Shown here in pieces: positions 42,623 to 50,762 of a stretch of DNA of 64,000 nucleotides (its first letter is position 1; every line of letters starts with the position of its first letter). The DNA comes from Sediminibacterium sp. GTDB lineage: Bacteria > Bacteroidota > Bacteroidia > Chitinophagales > Chitinophagaceae. The stretch lies in the NCBI GenBank assembly GCA_016786865.1, contig JAEUVE010000011.1, positions 124,001-188,000 on the forward strand, read 5' to 3'. Both the position numbers and the translations under genes were made by a program. The notes under the pieces were generated by a model, which was not told the DNA's origin, did no database searches, and worked only from the letters and a program-made list of their open reading frames with translations.

Positions 42623-43510
42623 TTAACTATTTTTTGCCTGATGCGTTTTTTCGGCAACTTCATGGATGCGGTCATCCATATCTTTTAAGCTTTTTAACAG
42701 ATCGTTGTAAAGGGCTTCTTTATCTGCTGTAGCTATTTGCGGATCTTTCAGAATCTGAACAATCCCGAGCATATTGGCAACAGGTGCCCGAAGTATATGC
42801 GATTGCAGATAGGCGATATCTGTGAGTTCCTTGTTTTTCTGCTCTACCTGATGCAATGTTTCTATCAATGACTGTTGTTTGTTGCTGACTTCCTGTTGTA
42901 ATTTTTTTTCTTCGTCCAGGGAGCCCTGCAGCCCATACAGTAGTTGAGGTATGAATGCGGTGGACAGCAAGCTTAAAAATACCAGGTTAGACAGTACGGC
43001 AATCCATTCACTCACGGATTCTTTGGTAGTATGAAAGATGGGGGTGAGTTCAAAATATATAATAACGATAAATGTGATGCTGATGGTGGTATTAATTACG
43101 GCATTCCAATAAGCCCTCCTGGTAGGGAAAATCAGTATGCTGTAAATACAGGCTGTTTGCAGGTATAGCAATCCTGCACCGTGTAATCCGGTCAGATAGG
43201 TTAAAATACAGCCGATCAGATAGGCGGTTGTGATGAACAATATTTTTCTGGCCTGGATAGAAACATCGGGTGCCCATGCTATAAAAAACACACCGGCCAG
43301 TGTAAACAGGTCTGCATAAAAGATAATGTACTGGTGGGTAATGAACGTATAATATATACCGGGCAGAATAGCGATCAGGCTAAAAGGTACCAGGTAAATA
43401 ACCGTTACTGTAAACAGCTTGTTGCGCCAGTAACTCAGATCATTCTGCGGAATTTCCCTGGGGATGAGATTGCGGGTAATATGGGTTTTGTAGCGTTCCC
43501 AGATAGTCAT
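42623..43510 (-). CDS. Seven-helix-like membrane protein with histidine-kinase dimerisation segment, no ATPase domain
   Basis: A 295-aa protein. Six or seven hydrophobic helices fill residues 30-210. A coiled coil (SLDEEKKLQQEVSNKQQSLIETLHQVEQKNKELTDI) and a segment that matches the HisKA phospho-acceptor pattern (IAYLQSHILRAPVANMLGIVQIL) follow. The protein then ends, about 100-150 residues before an HATPase domain should finish. No leftover ATPase sequence is seen before the AraC gene, 14 bases away. It could be a degenerate kinase, a phosphotransfer partner or simply a signalling adaptor. Linked with the copper AraC gene. Confidence 0.7.
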   Translation of the reverse strand: MTIWERYKTHITRNLIPREIPQNDLSYWRNKLFTVTVIYLVPFSLIAILPGIYYTFITHQYIIFYADLFTLAGVFFIAWAPDVSIQARKILFITTAYLIGCILTYLTGLHGAGLLYLQTACIYSILIFPTRRAYWNAVINTTISITFIVIIYFELTPIFHTTKESVSEWIAVLSNLVFLSLLSTAFIPQLLYGLQGSLDEEKKLQQEVSNKQQSLIETLHQVEQKNKELTDIAYLQSHILRAPVANMLGIVQILKDPQIATADKEALYNDLLKSLKDMDDRIHEVAEKTHQAKNS

Positions 43511-43623
43511 GCTAACAAATTGTAATGTATAGTTCTTTAAAGTTAAGTCATGTTCCTGAGAGTATGTGTTTTAGTTTAAGCGCATTTGTGAAGAAACCAT
43601 CTCAGCTTAAACAGTAAATAAAT

Positions 43624-43655
43624 AAAGACAAAATTATCCTTAATTATTACCTTTG
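43624..43655 (+). promoter_or_regulatory. Promoter and candidate operator of the 602-aa protein/U32/ferredoxin/YhbP-like operon
   Basis: AAAGA, eight bases, TCCTT (43624-43641) is followed by AATTATT and then by TACCTTTG (43648-43655), a perfect -7 element 21 bases before the ATG at 43677. The minus strand upstream of norC has the matching AAGGA, eight bases, TCCTT, AATTATT. The motif occupies the -33 region, as expected for an operator. Confidence 0.6.
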
Positions 43656-43676
43656 CCGCTCAATAATACAAGCAGG

Positions 43677-45485
43677 ATGCAGGAATTATCACTACACAAG
43701 TTTCATATACCGGTAATGGGGCTGGCATATACCATCGATTCTCCCATTAAAGTGGCCAGGTTTGGCATTTCTTCCGTGATTTCCATTGTAGAAGACCGGT
43801 TGGTCGAAATGATGCGGAAAACCTATTATCCCAGTATCAATAAACCCTATTGCCCTATAACAAATCAGGAGCCAGATTATAGGGCCAGAAGAATTACCGA
43901 TTACCTCAACCTGGTCAATACCATTGTTCAGGTACAGGTAGATAAACTCAGAAATGCAGCATTTGAGGCAGGTTCTGAAATAGTAAAGTATTTTGAAATG
44001 CTACCAGATAACAGTTCCGTCAAAAAGCTGTACCAGCAAATGAAGGAGCTGGACTGCCAGGCAGAAAAAGAGAAATTGCAGGAACGTTTACGCAATTTCA
44101 TACGACCAGGTAGCATTGATGTAAATATTATGACAAAGCTCGATCTGGAACATCCGGATAAGGATGGAACCATCCTGCCGGACAGTTCGGAAGCTGTGAC
44201 CGCTTTGCGCGGATATGTAAAAAGTAATCTGCAAGGTTCTTCAATTGTATTTTCTGCAGGAATGAATCCCCGGTTGTACAATTACCTGGAAAACTGCCCG
44301 GAATTGGATATGCAGCAAGACGGAACTTTTGCCAAGAAAATTATCATTAAGGTCAGCGATTATCGTTCTGCCCTTATACAGGGAAAATTCCTGGCCAAGA
44401 AAGGCCTCTGGGTAAGTGAGTTTAGGGTAGAGTCGGGCCTGAACTGTGGCGGACATGCTTTTGCAACCGACGGCTACCTCCTGGGGCCCATACTGGAAGA
44501 GTTCCGGCAGAATCGCGCAGAACTGCAGGATTCCTTGTTCGAAATATACAATGCGGCATTGGTCAGGAAGGGGAGGGCTGCGCTTCAGGGCCCTCCATCG
44601 CTGATTTTTTCTGTGCAGGGGGGCATCGGAACTGCGGCTGAAGATCAATTGCTGCACGAGTATTATGGATTTGAAAGCACCGGCTGGGGAACACCCTTCT
44701 TATTAGTGCCTGAAGCTACAACGGTAGATGAAGACACGTTGAAGAAACTCTGTGCTGCAAGAGAGGAAGACGTAACATTAAGTCATCGTTCTCCATTGGG
44801 CGTGCGCTTCCATTATCTGAAAGGCACCAGTTCGGATCAGGAACGATTGGAAAGAATCCGGCAGGGCAAACCCGGAAGTCCCTGCACCGAAAAACACCTG
44901 GCCAGTAATACTGAATTTACCAAAGAGCCGATCTGTACAGCATCGATCAAATATCAGCAGTTGAAAATTGAACAACTTAAATCGATGGATCTTCCGGAGC
45001 AGGAACGTAAAAAGCAAATAGAAGCGGTACTGGAAAAAGAATGTTTGTGTGTGGGGCTCAGCAATGCAGCCGCTATCAATTATCACCAGACCTTTGTAAA
45101 GAACCTAGATGCGGTTACAATTTGTCCTGGTCCGAATATTGTTAATTTCTCCAAAGTGGTATCGCTGGAAACCATGTTAAATCATATTTATGGTAGAACC
45201 AATATACTGATGAACGCCAACAGGAGTCATATGTTTGTTTCGGAGCTGAATCTGTATATCGATTATTTACAGAACGAGCTGAGTAGCGAAAGTTTGGATG
45301 AACTGACCTCCAAGAAGAAGAAGTTCTATGCAACATTTTACCAGAATATCAAAGATGGCATCAGCTATTATAAAGGACTTGATTCCATTCCGGCGGCGGA
45401 GCGGGAGAAGTTTCTGCAGGATCTTTCCTATGCGGAAGTTGCACTGGACGGTGTAAATTACAGGTATGCTTTAAATCTGAATTAA
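43677..45485 (+). CDS. Conserved-looking large protein of unknown function, possible flavin/Fe-S enzyme
   Basis: A 602-aa protein that I do not recognise. I chose the ATG at 43677, because the only upstream in-frame start (TTG) lies inside the -7 element. No signal peptide or membrane helix. Features: FGISSVISIVEDRLVE at residues 30-44; VESGLNCGGHAFATDGYLLGPILEEF (C257), glycine-rich and reminiscent of nitronate-monooxygenase/FabK-like TIM barrels; SVQGGIGTAAEDQLL; GWGTPFLLVPEATTVDEDTL; then cysteines at 403 (GSPC), 420 (EPIC), 456/458 (KECLC) and 483 (TICPG), which could hold an Fe-S cluster. Its stop is directly followed by the ATG of the U32 gene. The flavin and Fe-S ideas are inference. 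Confidence 0.75.
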   Translation: MQELSLHKFHIPVMGLAYTIDSPIKVARFGISSVISIVEDRLVEMMRKTYYPSINKPYCPITNQEPDYRARRITDYLNLVNTIVQVQVDKLRNAAFEAGSEIVKYFEMLPDNSSVKKLYQQMKELDCQAEKEKLQERLRNFIRPGSIDVNIMTKLDLEHPDKDGTILPDSSEAVTALRGYVKSNLQGSSIVFSAGMNPRLYNYLENCPELDMQQDGTFAKKIIIKVSDYRSALIQGKFLAKKGLWVSEFRVESGLNCGGHAFATDGYLLGPILEEFRQNRAELQDSLFEIYNAALVRKGRAALQGPPSLIFSVQGGIGTAAEDQLLHEYYGFESTGWGTPFLLVPEATTVDEDTLKKLCAAREEDVTLSHRSPLGVRFHYLKGTSSDQERLERIRQGKPGSPCTEKHLASNTEFTKEPICTASIKYQQLKIEQLKSMDLPEQERKKQIEAVLEKECLCVGLSNAAAINYHQTFVKNLDAVTICPGPNIVNFSKVVSLETMLNHIYGRTNILMNANRSHMFVSELNLYIDYLQNELSSESLDELTSKKKKFYATFYQNIKDGISYYKGLDSIPAAEREKFLQDLSYAEVALDGVNYRYALNLN

Positions 45486-46736
45486 ATGAAGAAAGCCCAG
45501 CAAGCGGAAATACTGGCACCGGCAGGTTCCTTCGAGAGTTTACAGGCAGCCGTACAGGCCGGAGCAGATGCTGTTTATTTTGGTGTGGAACAGTTGAACA
45601 TGCGTACCCGTTCCTCCAAATCATTTGAGATTGCTGATATTAAGAAGGTTTGTAGTATTTGCAGCGAACATGGTATGCGCGCATACCTCACCCTCAATAC
45701 CGTGATGTATGAGCACGATATGCAGTTGTTGAAAACCATTTTAAAAGAAGCAAAGAAACAGGGCATTGATGCGGTGATTGCAGCAGACTTTTCTGTTATT
45801 GAATATTGTAGTCAACTAGGAATACCCCTGCATATTTCCACGCAGGCTAATATTAGTAATATAGAATCGGTACAGTTTTTTTCGCGATATGCCGATGTTG
45901 TTGTGCTGGCCAGGGAGCTTACCCTGAAGCAGGTGGAGCATATTGCTAAGGAGATCAAACGAAAGAAAATCAAGGGGCCTTCCGGACAGCTGGTAAAGAT
46001 TGAACTTTTTGTGCATGGTGCCTTGTGTATGGCCATTTCGGGTAAATGCTACATGAGTCTTCATACACAGAATGCTTCGGCGAACCGGGGTGCCTGTGTA
46101 CAGAACTGCAGAAGGCCTTACATTGTAAAAGATGCGGAAAGTGGCGAAGAGCTGATGATCGATCAGGAATACATCATGAGTCCGAAAGACCTTTGCACCA
46201 TCGATATCCTGGATCAGGTCATTGCCAGTGGGGTGGATGTACTGAAGATAGAAGGCCGAACCAAGGGTGCGGAATATGTTCAGACGGTGACAAAGTGCTA
46301 TAAGGAAGCATTGGAATCTGTGTACGCAGGCACTTATACTCCGGAAAAAGCAGCAGTATGGAAAGCTGAGATGGAAAAGGTATACAACCGTGGCTTTTGG
46401 GAAGGTTACTATCTCGGAAGAAAACTGGGTGAGTGGACTTCCAGGCCCGGATCGGCTGCCACCGAAAAGAAAATTTATGTTGGAAAAGGAACCAAATATT
46501 ATCCTAAAATTGGGGTAGGTGAGTTCCTGATTGAATCGGGTACGCTTAAGGCTGGAGACACCCTGATGGTTACAGGACCTGCTTGCGGAATGGTCAGGGA
46601 AAAAATGGAGCGGTTGTTTGTGAATGGAGCAGAAGCTGAGGCTGCGGTTAAAGGAGATAAGCTTACATTTCCATTTGCAACCAAGGTAACGGCCAGCGAT
46701 AAATTGTATAAAATTGTAGCTGCAGACCATGAATAA
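45486..46736 (+). CDS. U32 peptidase-family Fe-S protein (TrhP/UbiU-like)
   Basis: A 416-aa protein of the U32 family, which are radical-free 4Fe-4S hydroxylation factors and not real peptidases. The start AEILAPAGSFESLQAAVQAGADAVYFG is the family N-terminus. Likely cluster ligands are C181 and C188 (HGALCMAISGKC), C204 (or 208) in RGACVQNCRRPY, and C237 (MSPKDLC). The C-terminal 90 residues form a small beta domain, as in TrhP/YegQ, which makes 5-hydroxyuridine in tRNA; UbiU/UbiV, which hydroxylate quinone without oxygen, lack such a tail. Directly coupled to the 602-aa protein and overlapping the ferredoxin by eight bases, so an anaerobic hydroxylation role is plausible. Confidence 0.88.
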   Translation: MKKAQQAEILAPAGSFESLQAAVQAGADAVYFGVEQLNMRTRSSKSFEIADIKKVCSICSEHGMRAYLTLNTVMYEHDMQLLKTILKEAKKQGIDAVIAADFSVIEYCSQLGIPLHISTQANISNIESVQFFSRYADVVVLARELTLKQVEHIAKEIKRKKIKGPSGQLVKIELFVHGALCMAISGKCYMSLHTQNASANRGACVQNCRRPYIVKDAESGEELMIDQEYIMSPKDLCTIDILDQVIASGVDVLKIEGRTKGAEYVQTVTKCYKEALESVYAGTYTPEKAAVWKAEMEKVYNRGFWEGYYLGRKLGEWTSRPGSAATEKKIYVGKGTKYYPKIGVGEFLIESGTLKAGDTLMVTGPACGMVREKMERLFVNGAEAEAAVKGDKLTFPFATKVTASDKLYKIVAADHE

Positions 46737-46950
46737 AATCATTCACTACCGAAACAAATGTATAGGTTGTGGTGTTTGTTACGAACAGCAGCCGGAACTC
46801 TGGCGTATGTCTAAACGGGATGGAAAAGCTACCTTGCTGAAAGCTGTTGGGAAAAAAGACGTTTTTATTTTAAACATACCAGCCGGCCAGGTCACAAAAT
46901 CGCAGGAGATTGCGGAAGCATGTCCGGTAAGAATTATCAAAGTACAATGA
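46729..46950 (+). CDS. Single-cluster 4Fe-4S ferredoxin
   Basis: A 73-aa protein. Ligands are C11, C14 and C17 (NKCIGCGVCYEQQPELW) and C65 (EACPVRIIKVQ), the Fer4_15/Fer4_13-like arrangement for one 4Fe-4S cluster. It starts eight bases before the U32 stop and its own stop overlaps the YhbP-like start (ATGA), so translation is coupled on both sides. Probably the electron donor for the U32 protein or the 602-aa protein. Confidence 0.9.
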   Translation: MNKIIHYRNKCIGCGVCYEQQPELWRMSKRDGKATLLKAVGKKDVFILNIPAGQVTKSQEIAEACPVRIIKVQ

Positions 46951-47384
46951 ACGAACGCATCAGTCTATTTATAGCGCAACAAACCTGTGCCAACATCTGT
47001 ACCCTCAATGAAAATGGTACCCCCTATTGTTTTACCTGTTTCATTGCTTATAACAGTACGAATCAGTTGCTCTTGTTTAAGTCTTCTACCGATACAACGC
47101 ACTCAAAGAATATTTTAAGAAACCCGATCGTAGCCGGAACCATTCTTCCGGACAAACTCAACAAGCTGCAAATTAAAGGGATACAGTTCGAAGGAACCGT
47201 CCTGCCTTTTGATGATCCAATGGCAAAGCAGGCAGCCGCCGATTATTACCTGAAGAATCCCATGGCTGTTGCTGTTCCTGGAGAAGTATGGACCGTGCAG
47301 CTTCAGAAATTGAAATTTACCGACAATACCCTTGGCTTTGGAACAAAACTGCATTGGGAGCGCGAAACTACAAACAAACAGTAA
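46947..47384 (+). CDS. YhbP-like (UPF0306) protein, PNPOx-type split-barrel fold
   Basis: A 145-aa protein. I chose the ATG at 46947, in the ATGA overlap with the ferredoxin. It reads ISLFIAQQTCANICTLNENGTPYCFTCFIAYNSTNQLLLFKSS and ends VWTVQLQKLKFTDNTLGFGTKLHWERE, which matches the E. coli YhbP pattern, a pyridoxamine-oxidase-like flavin-binding fold of unknown role. In E. coli, yhbP lies near the U32 genes ubiU and ubiV (yhbU, yhbV) and ubiT, so association with U32 proteins recurs. Last gene of the operon. Confidence 0.8.
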   Translation: MNERISLFIAQQTCANICTLNENGTPYCFTCFIAYNSTNQLLLFKSSTDTTHSKNILRNPIVAGTILPDKLNKLQIKGIQFEGTVLPFDDPMAKQAAADYYLKNPMAVAVPGEVWTVQLQKLKFTDNTLGFGTKLHWERETTNKQ

Positions 47385-47457
47385 ATCAAACAGTTAGCAG
47401 GTTCTGCCCGTACAAAGTGCGGAAATGATTGTCAGGGAACTGTAATAATCTGAAATA

Positions 47458-47503
47458 ATAAAAGTATTTAAATACTTTTATGTCAAAATAAGGAATAGCT
47501 TTG
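47458..47503 (+). promoter_or_regulatory. 24-bp perfect palindrome and promoter of the RIC operon
   Basis: The half-site ATAAAAGTATTT (47458-47469) is followed directly by its exact reverse complement (47470-47481). Fourteen bases later comes TAGCTTTG (47496-47503), a perfect TAnnTTTG -7 element, 25 bases before the ATG. The palindrome therefore covers the -33 region. Two NsrR-like Rrf2 regulators encoded at the end of this and the facing operon are the obvious candidates to bind it. Confidence 0.75.
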
Positions 47504-47528
47504 TGGTATCATTTAAAAATCAAAAGCT

Positions 47529-48488
47529 ATGACCACTACTACAGAGAATATCCTGAACGTAACCCTTCTGGAACCTAAACAAAAGCATCCGACCATTTTT
47601 GTACGTTTTGATGCGCTGAATGAAGGAGAAAGTTTAACTATTCACAATGACCACGATCCCAAGCCGCTTTATTACCAGTTGCTGGGAGAAAGGGGCAATA
47701 TTTTTGTATGGGAGTATCTGGAAGAAGGACCTGAATGGTGGAAAGTAAAAATATCCAAACGCATCACCGGCGAGAACGATGAAACGCTCGGACAAATTGC
47801 TGCTAAAGATCTGCGCAAGGCACAGGTCTTTAAAAAATACGGATTGGATTTTTGTTGTGGTGGCAAGAAAACGGTGAAAGAAGCCTGCGCTGAAAAAGGT
47901 CTGGATGTTACCAAAGTAGAACAGGAATTGCAACAGGCAGATCGAATGCCTGCTTCCCGTCCACTGCCTTACAACGACTGGAGTCTTGATTTTCTGGCAG
48001 ATTACATTGTAAATACACACCATAGTTATGTAAAGAAAAATCTTCCCGATATCAGGGCTTATGCAGATAAAGTAATGCGCGTGCATGGCAGCAGACACCC
48101 TGAACTGCTTCGCGTGAATCAGCTGGTTCAGGAAGTGTACAACGAACTGATGGCTCATCTGGTGAAAGAAGAACAGGTGCTGTTCCCTTATGTAAAAGAA
48201 TTAGTGGCTGCGGAAGGTCGTGCTGCAACAAAGCATGCAGCACATTTTGGCACGGTGCAGAACCCGATCAATATGATGGAAATGGAACATGAAGTAGTGG
48301 GTAAAAACCTGGCAGAGATCAGGGAAATTACCAACAATTTTACTTTGCCCGAAGATGCCTGTGCCAGTTACAGCTTACTATATCGTATGCTCAACGAATT
48401 TGAAGAGGATCTCCACCTGCATGTTCACCTGGAAAACAATATTCTTTTTCCGCAGGCAATTCAAATGGAAAAACAAATCAATCATTAA
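47529..48488 (+). CDS. ric: RIC-family iron-sulfur repair di-iron protein (ScdA/YtfE) with N-terminal DUF2249
   Basis: A 319-aa protein. Residues 10-75 form a DUF2249 domain (TIFVRFDALNEGESLTIHNDHDPKPLYYQLLGERG...WEYLEEGPEWWKVKI). Residues 85-140 are the ScdA_N domain (IAAKDLRKAQVFKKYGLDFCCGGKKTVKEAC, with adjacent cysteines). Residues 155-310 are a hemerythrin-type di-iron domain with the expected His/Glu ligands (NTHHSYVKK, HLVKEEQVLFPYV, MEMEHEVV, HVHLENNILFPQA). RIC proteins repair Fe-S clusters damaged by nitric oxide or oxidants. First gene of the eight-gene operon to 53656. Confidence 0.94.
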   Translation: MTTTTENILNVTLLEPKQKHPTIFVRFDALNEGESLTIHNDHDPKPLYYQLLGERGNIFVWEYLEEGPEWWKVKISKRITGENDETLGQIAAKDLRKAQVFKKYGLDFCCGGKKTVKEACAEKGLDVTKVEQELQQADRMPASRPLPYNDWSLDFLADYIVNTHHSYVKKNLPDIRAYADKVMRVHGSRHPELLRVNQLVQEVYNELMAHLVKEEQVLFPYVKELVAAEGRAATKHAAHFGTVQNPINMMEMEHEVVGKNLAEIREITNNFTLPEDACASYSLLYRMLNEFEEDLHLHVHLENNILFPQAIQMEKQINH

Positions 48489-48499
48489 AATCTTTCGAC

Positions 48500-48988
48500 A
48501 TGACAGCTCCCGCTCCCATAAAAAGACATCCTGCAATCGTTTCTTTTTCCAAAGACCATCATTTTGGTTTGTTGCTGGTCTGGAAAATCAGGCAGGGTTT
48601 GTTAAAATCGATTCCGGCAGAAAGAATCAGTAAATACGTGTTGTATTTTTTTAAAGAAGATCTGTCCAGTCATTTTAAGGAAGAGGAAGAACTTCTGTTC
48701 AGCAGGCTGGCTTTCGATGACGCTTTAAGAAAAAAGGCAGAAACGGATCATGTATTTATTTATTCGCTGATCCGCGACATAGAGAACAACCCATCAGACG
48801 AAGTGTTGCTGAGCCTGTTTGCAAATGAACTGGAAAAGCATATCCGGTTTGAGGAAAGAGACCTGTTTAATCATATACAGGAAGTGTTGGGCGCAGATGA
48901 GCTCTTGGAGATTGCTCAGCGATTTTCGAGCAGTAAGCACGATATAGATGAACAATGGCCCGATTTTTTTTGGGATATCAAAAAATAA
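48500..48988 (+). CDS. Hemerythrin-domain protein
   Basis: A 162-aa protein, essentially one four-helix hemerythrin-like domain. Probable ligands are in SKDHHFGLLLVWK, SSHFKEEEELLFSRL, ETDHVFIYSLI and KHIRFEERDLFNHI. It probably binds oxygen or NO at a di-iron site or supplies iron to RIC. It follows ric by 11 bases and precedes NDH-2 by three bases. Confidence 0.9.
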   Translation: MTAPAPIKRHPAIVSFSKDHHFGLLLVWKIRQGLLKSIPAERISKYVLYFFKEDLSSHFKEEEELLFSRLAFDDALRKKAETDHVFIYSLIRDIENNPSDEVLLSLFANELEKHIRFEERDLFNHIQEVLGADELLEIAQRFSSSKHDIDEQWPDFFWDIKK

Positions 48989-48991
48989 ATC

Positions 48992-50290
48992 ATGAAAATT
49001 CCCCGTCCGCAACCCTTTCAGAAAAGATTAGTTATTGTTGGGGCCGGCTTTGCCGGTCTTACATTGGCCAGGAAGCTTGATGCGGATTATTTTCAGGTAG
49101 TGCTGCTGGACCGGAATAATTATCACCAGTTTCAGCCCCTGTTGTACCAGGTGGCTACGGCAGGGCTGGAACCGAGTAGCATTAGTTTCCCGTTGCGAAA
49201 AGTATTTCAGCGGAAGAAGCATATTGTGATCCGCATGACCGAGGTTCGGTCTATTGATCCCGCGTTCAGGAAAGTATATACAGGATTGGGTGAACTGCAA
49301 TACGATTACCTGGTTCTGGCACAGGGGGCTACCACCAATTATTTTAATCTTACTCAACTGCAACAGCATGCCTATTCCATGAAATCTGTATCGGAAGCCT
49401 TACTCTTAAGGAACACGTTATTACAGAATTATGAAAAAGCGCTCAACGAAACCAGCCTGGAGGAAAGTTCAGCTTTGCTGAATGTGGTGATTGTTGGCGG
49501 CGGCCCTACCGGTGTGGAATTGGCCGGAGCGATAGCGGAAATGAAAAAGAAAATTCTTCCGAAAGATTATACTGAATTGAATTTTAAGCAGATGCATATT
49601 TATCTGCTCGAGGCAGCTCCCCGTTTGTTGAACGGGATGAGCCCATCTTCTGGTATAACCGTGAAAGCATATCTGGAACAATTGGGAGTGGAAGTGCAAA
49701 CCAATACCTCGGTGAAAGCGTATGACGGCGAAAAAGTAGTTCTGGACAATGGAGATTTTATACAAAGTAAAAATCTGATCTGGGCTGCCGGTGTTAAAGG
49801 TGTGCTGATTCCCGGTATCCCTTCGGGATCAATTACGTCGGGTAACCGGATTTTGGTGAATGCGTACAATGCCGTAAAAGATGCTCCGCAGATCTATGCC
49901 ATTGGAGACATAGCAACAATGCAAAATAATGAGTGGCCTAAGGGACATCCCCAGGTTGCGCAGGCTGCCATTCAACAGGCGAATTTGCTGGCTAAAAATC
50001 TCCGTTGTCTGGTTACCGGGGAATCTCCTGTAGCTTTTCAATACAAGGATCAGGGTAGTATGGCTACTGTGGGTCGTAACCTGGCTGCAGCAGAAATTGG
50101 CAGAGTTCGGTTGAAAGGATTTGTTGCCTGGTTTGTGTGGATGTGGATTCACCTGATATCGATTATCGGAATCAAGAATCGCCTGCTGATTTTGATCAAC
50201 TGGGTATGGCAGTACCTTACTTACGATCAATCCCTCCGTTTGATTATAGAACCTGCTTCAAAAAATAAAACAAAATCAACCCATGAGTAA
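48992..50290 (+). CDS. Type II NADH dehydrogenase (NDH-2-like FAD oxidoreductase)
   Basis: A 432-aa flavoprotein. It has an N-terminal FAD-binding Rossmann motif (RLVIVGAGFAGLTLARKL), an NADH-binding motif (VVIVGGGPTGVELAGAIAEM), the ATG-type YAIGDIATM segment and a C-terminal amphipathic region (AWFVWMWIHLISIIGIKNRLLILINWVWQYLTYDQSLRLI) for membrane contact. It would pass electrons from NADH to menaquinone without pumping, an alternative to the complete complex I at 9297-22484. Its place in an NO-stress operon suggests it keeps respiration running when Fe-S-rich complex I is damaged. Confidence 0.92.
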   Translation: MKIPRPQPFQKRLVIVGAGFAGLTLARKLDADYFQVVLLDRNNYHQFQPLLYQVATAGLEPSSISFPLRKVFQRKKHIVIRMTEVRSIDPAFRKVYTGLGELQYDYLVLAQGATTNYFNLTQLQQHAYSMKSVSEALLLRNTLLQNYEKALNETSLEESSALLNVVIVGGGPTGVELAGAIAEMKKKILPKDYTELNFKQMHIYLLEAAPRLLNGMSPSSGITVKAYLEQLGVEVQTNTSVKAYDGEKVVLDNGDFIQSKNLIWAAGVKGVLIPGIPSGSITSGNRILVNAYNAVKDAPQIYAIGDIATMQNNEWPKGHPQVAQAAIQQANLLAKNLRCLVTGESPVAFQYKDQGSMATVGRNLAAAEIGRVRLKGFVAWFVWMWIHLISIIGIKNRLLILINWVWQYLTYDQSLRLIIEPASKNKTKSTHE

Positions 50291-50756
50291 ATTAGCTACA
50301 CTACTGATGATGTCGGCATTTCTGCTGGCCTGTAACAGCCAACAGAAGGAATCCCATGAAGATCATCAAAAAGTGCAGGACTCCGTTCCTGCAGCAGCGC
50401 AGGCACAGGAGCCTGCTTCGGATAATACAGGCCTGGTATTGAATAATGGCGCTAAATGGAAGGCCGATGCAGCTACCAGCAAAAATGTTGCATTGCTTAA
50501 AGGCGCCATCTCCGGTGCTACACCACAGGATCAGACAGGCTATCTGCAGGCGGCTGAAAAATTGCAGGAGGGACTGAACAAAATGGTGAAAGAGTGTGCC
50601 ATGAAAGGGCCGGATCACGAAGCCCTGCACCAATGGCTGGTTCCCTTGATGGGGCAGGTGAAGGCTTTGAAAAATGCAGCTACTGTTGAGCAGTCTGCGA
50701 AGATTTTCCAGGAGATCAGCCAGCAGATCAGCCTGTATTCAACCTATTTTGAATAA
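50283..50756 (+). CDS. Small lipoprotein of unknown function in the RIC operon
   Basis: A 157-aa protein starting MSKLATLLMMSAFLLACNSQQ, with a lipobox LLAC. A Gln/Glu/Ala-rich linker follows, then a helical domain (WKADAATSKNVALLKGAISG...LQEGLNKMVKECAMKGPDHEALHQWLVPLMGQVKALKNA...) that looks like a four-helix bundle with His and Met residues. It overlaps the NDH-2 gene by eight bases, so it is translated with it. No family recognised. Confidence 0.75.
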   Translation: MSKLATLLMMSAFLLACNSQQKESHEDHQKVQDSVPAAAQAQEPASDNTGLVLNNGAKWKADAATSKNVALLKGAISGATPQDQTGYLQAAEKLQEGLNKMVKECAMKGPDHEALHQWLVPLMGQVKALKNAATVEQSAKIFQEISQQISLYSTYFE

Positions 50757-50762
50757 TGACAT

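Noticed and set aside
45816..46742. 308-aa minus-strand frame opposite the U32 gene
   Set aside because: It is antisense to a clear U32 family protein and has no recognisable domain.
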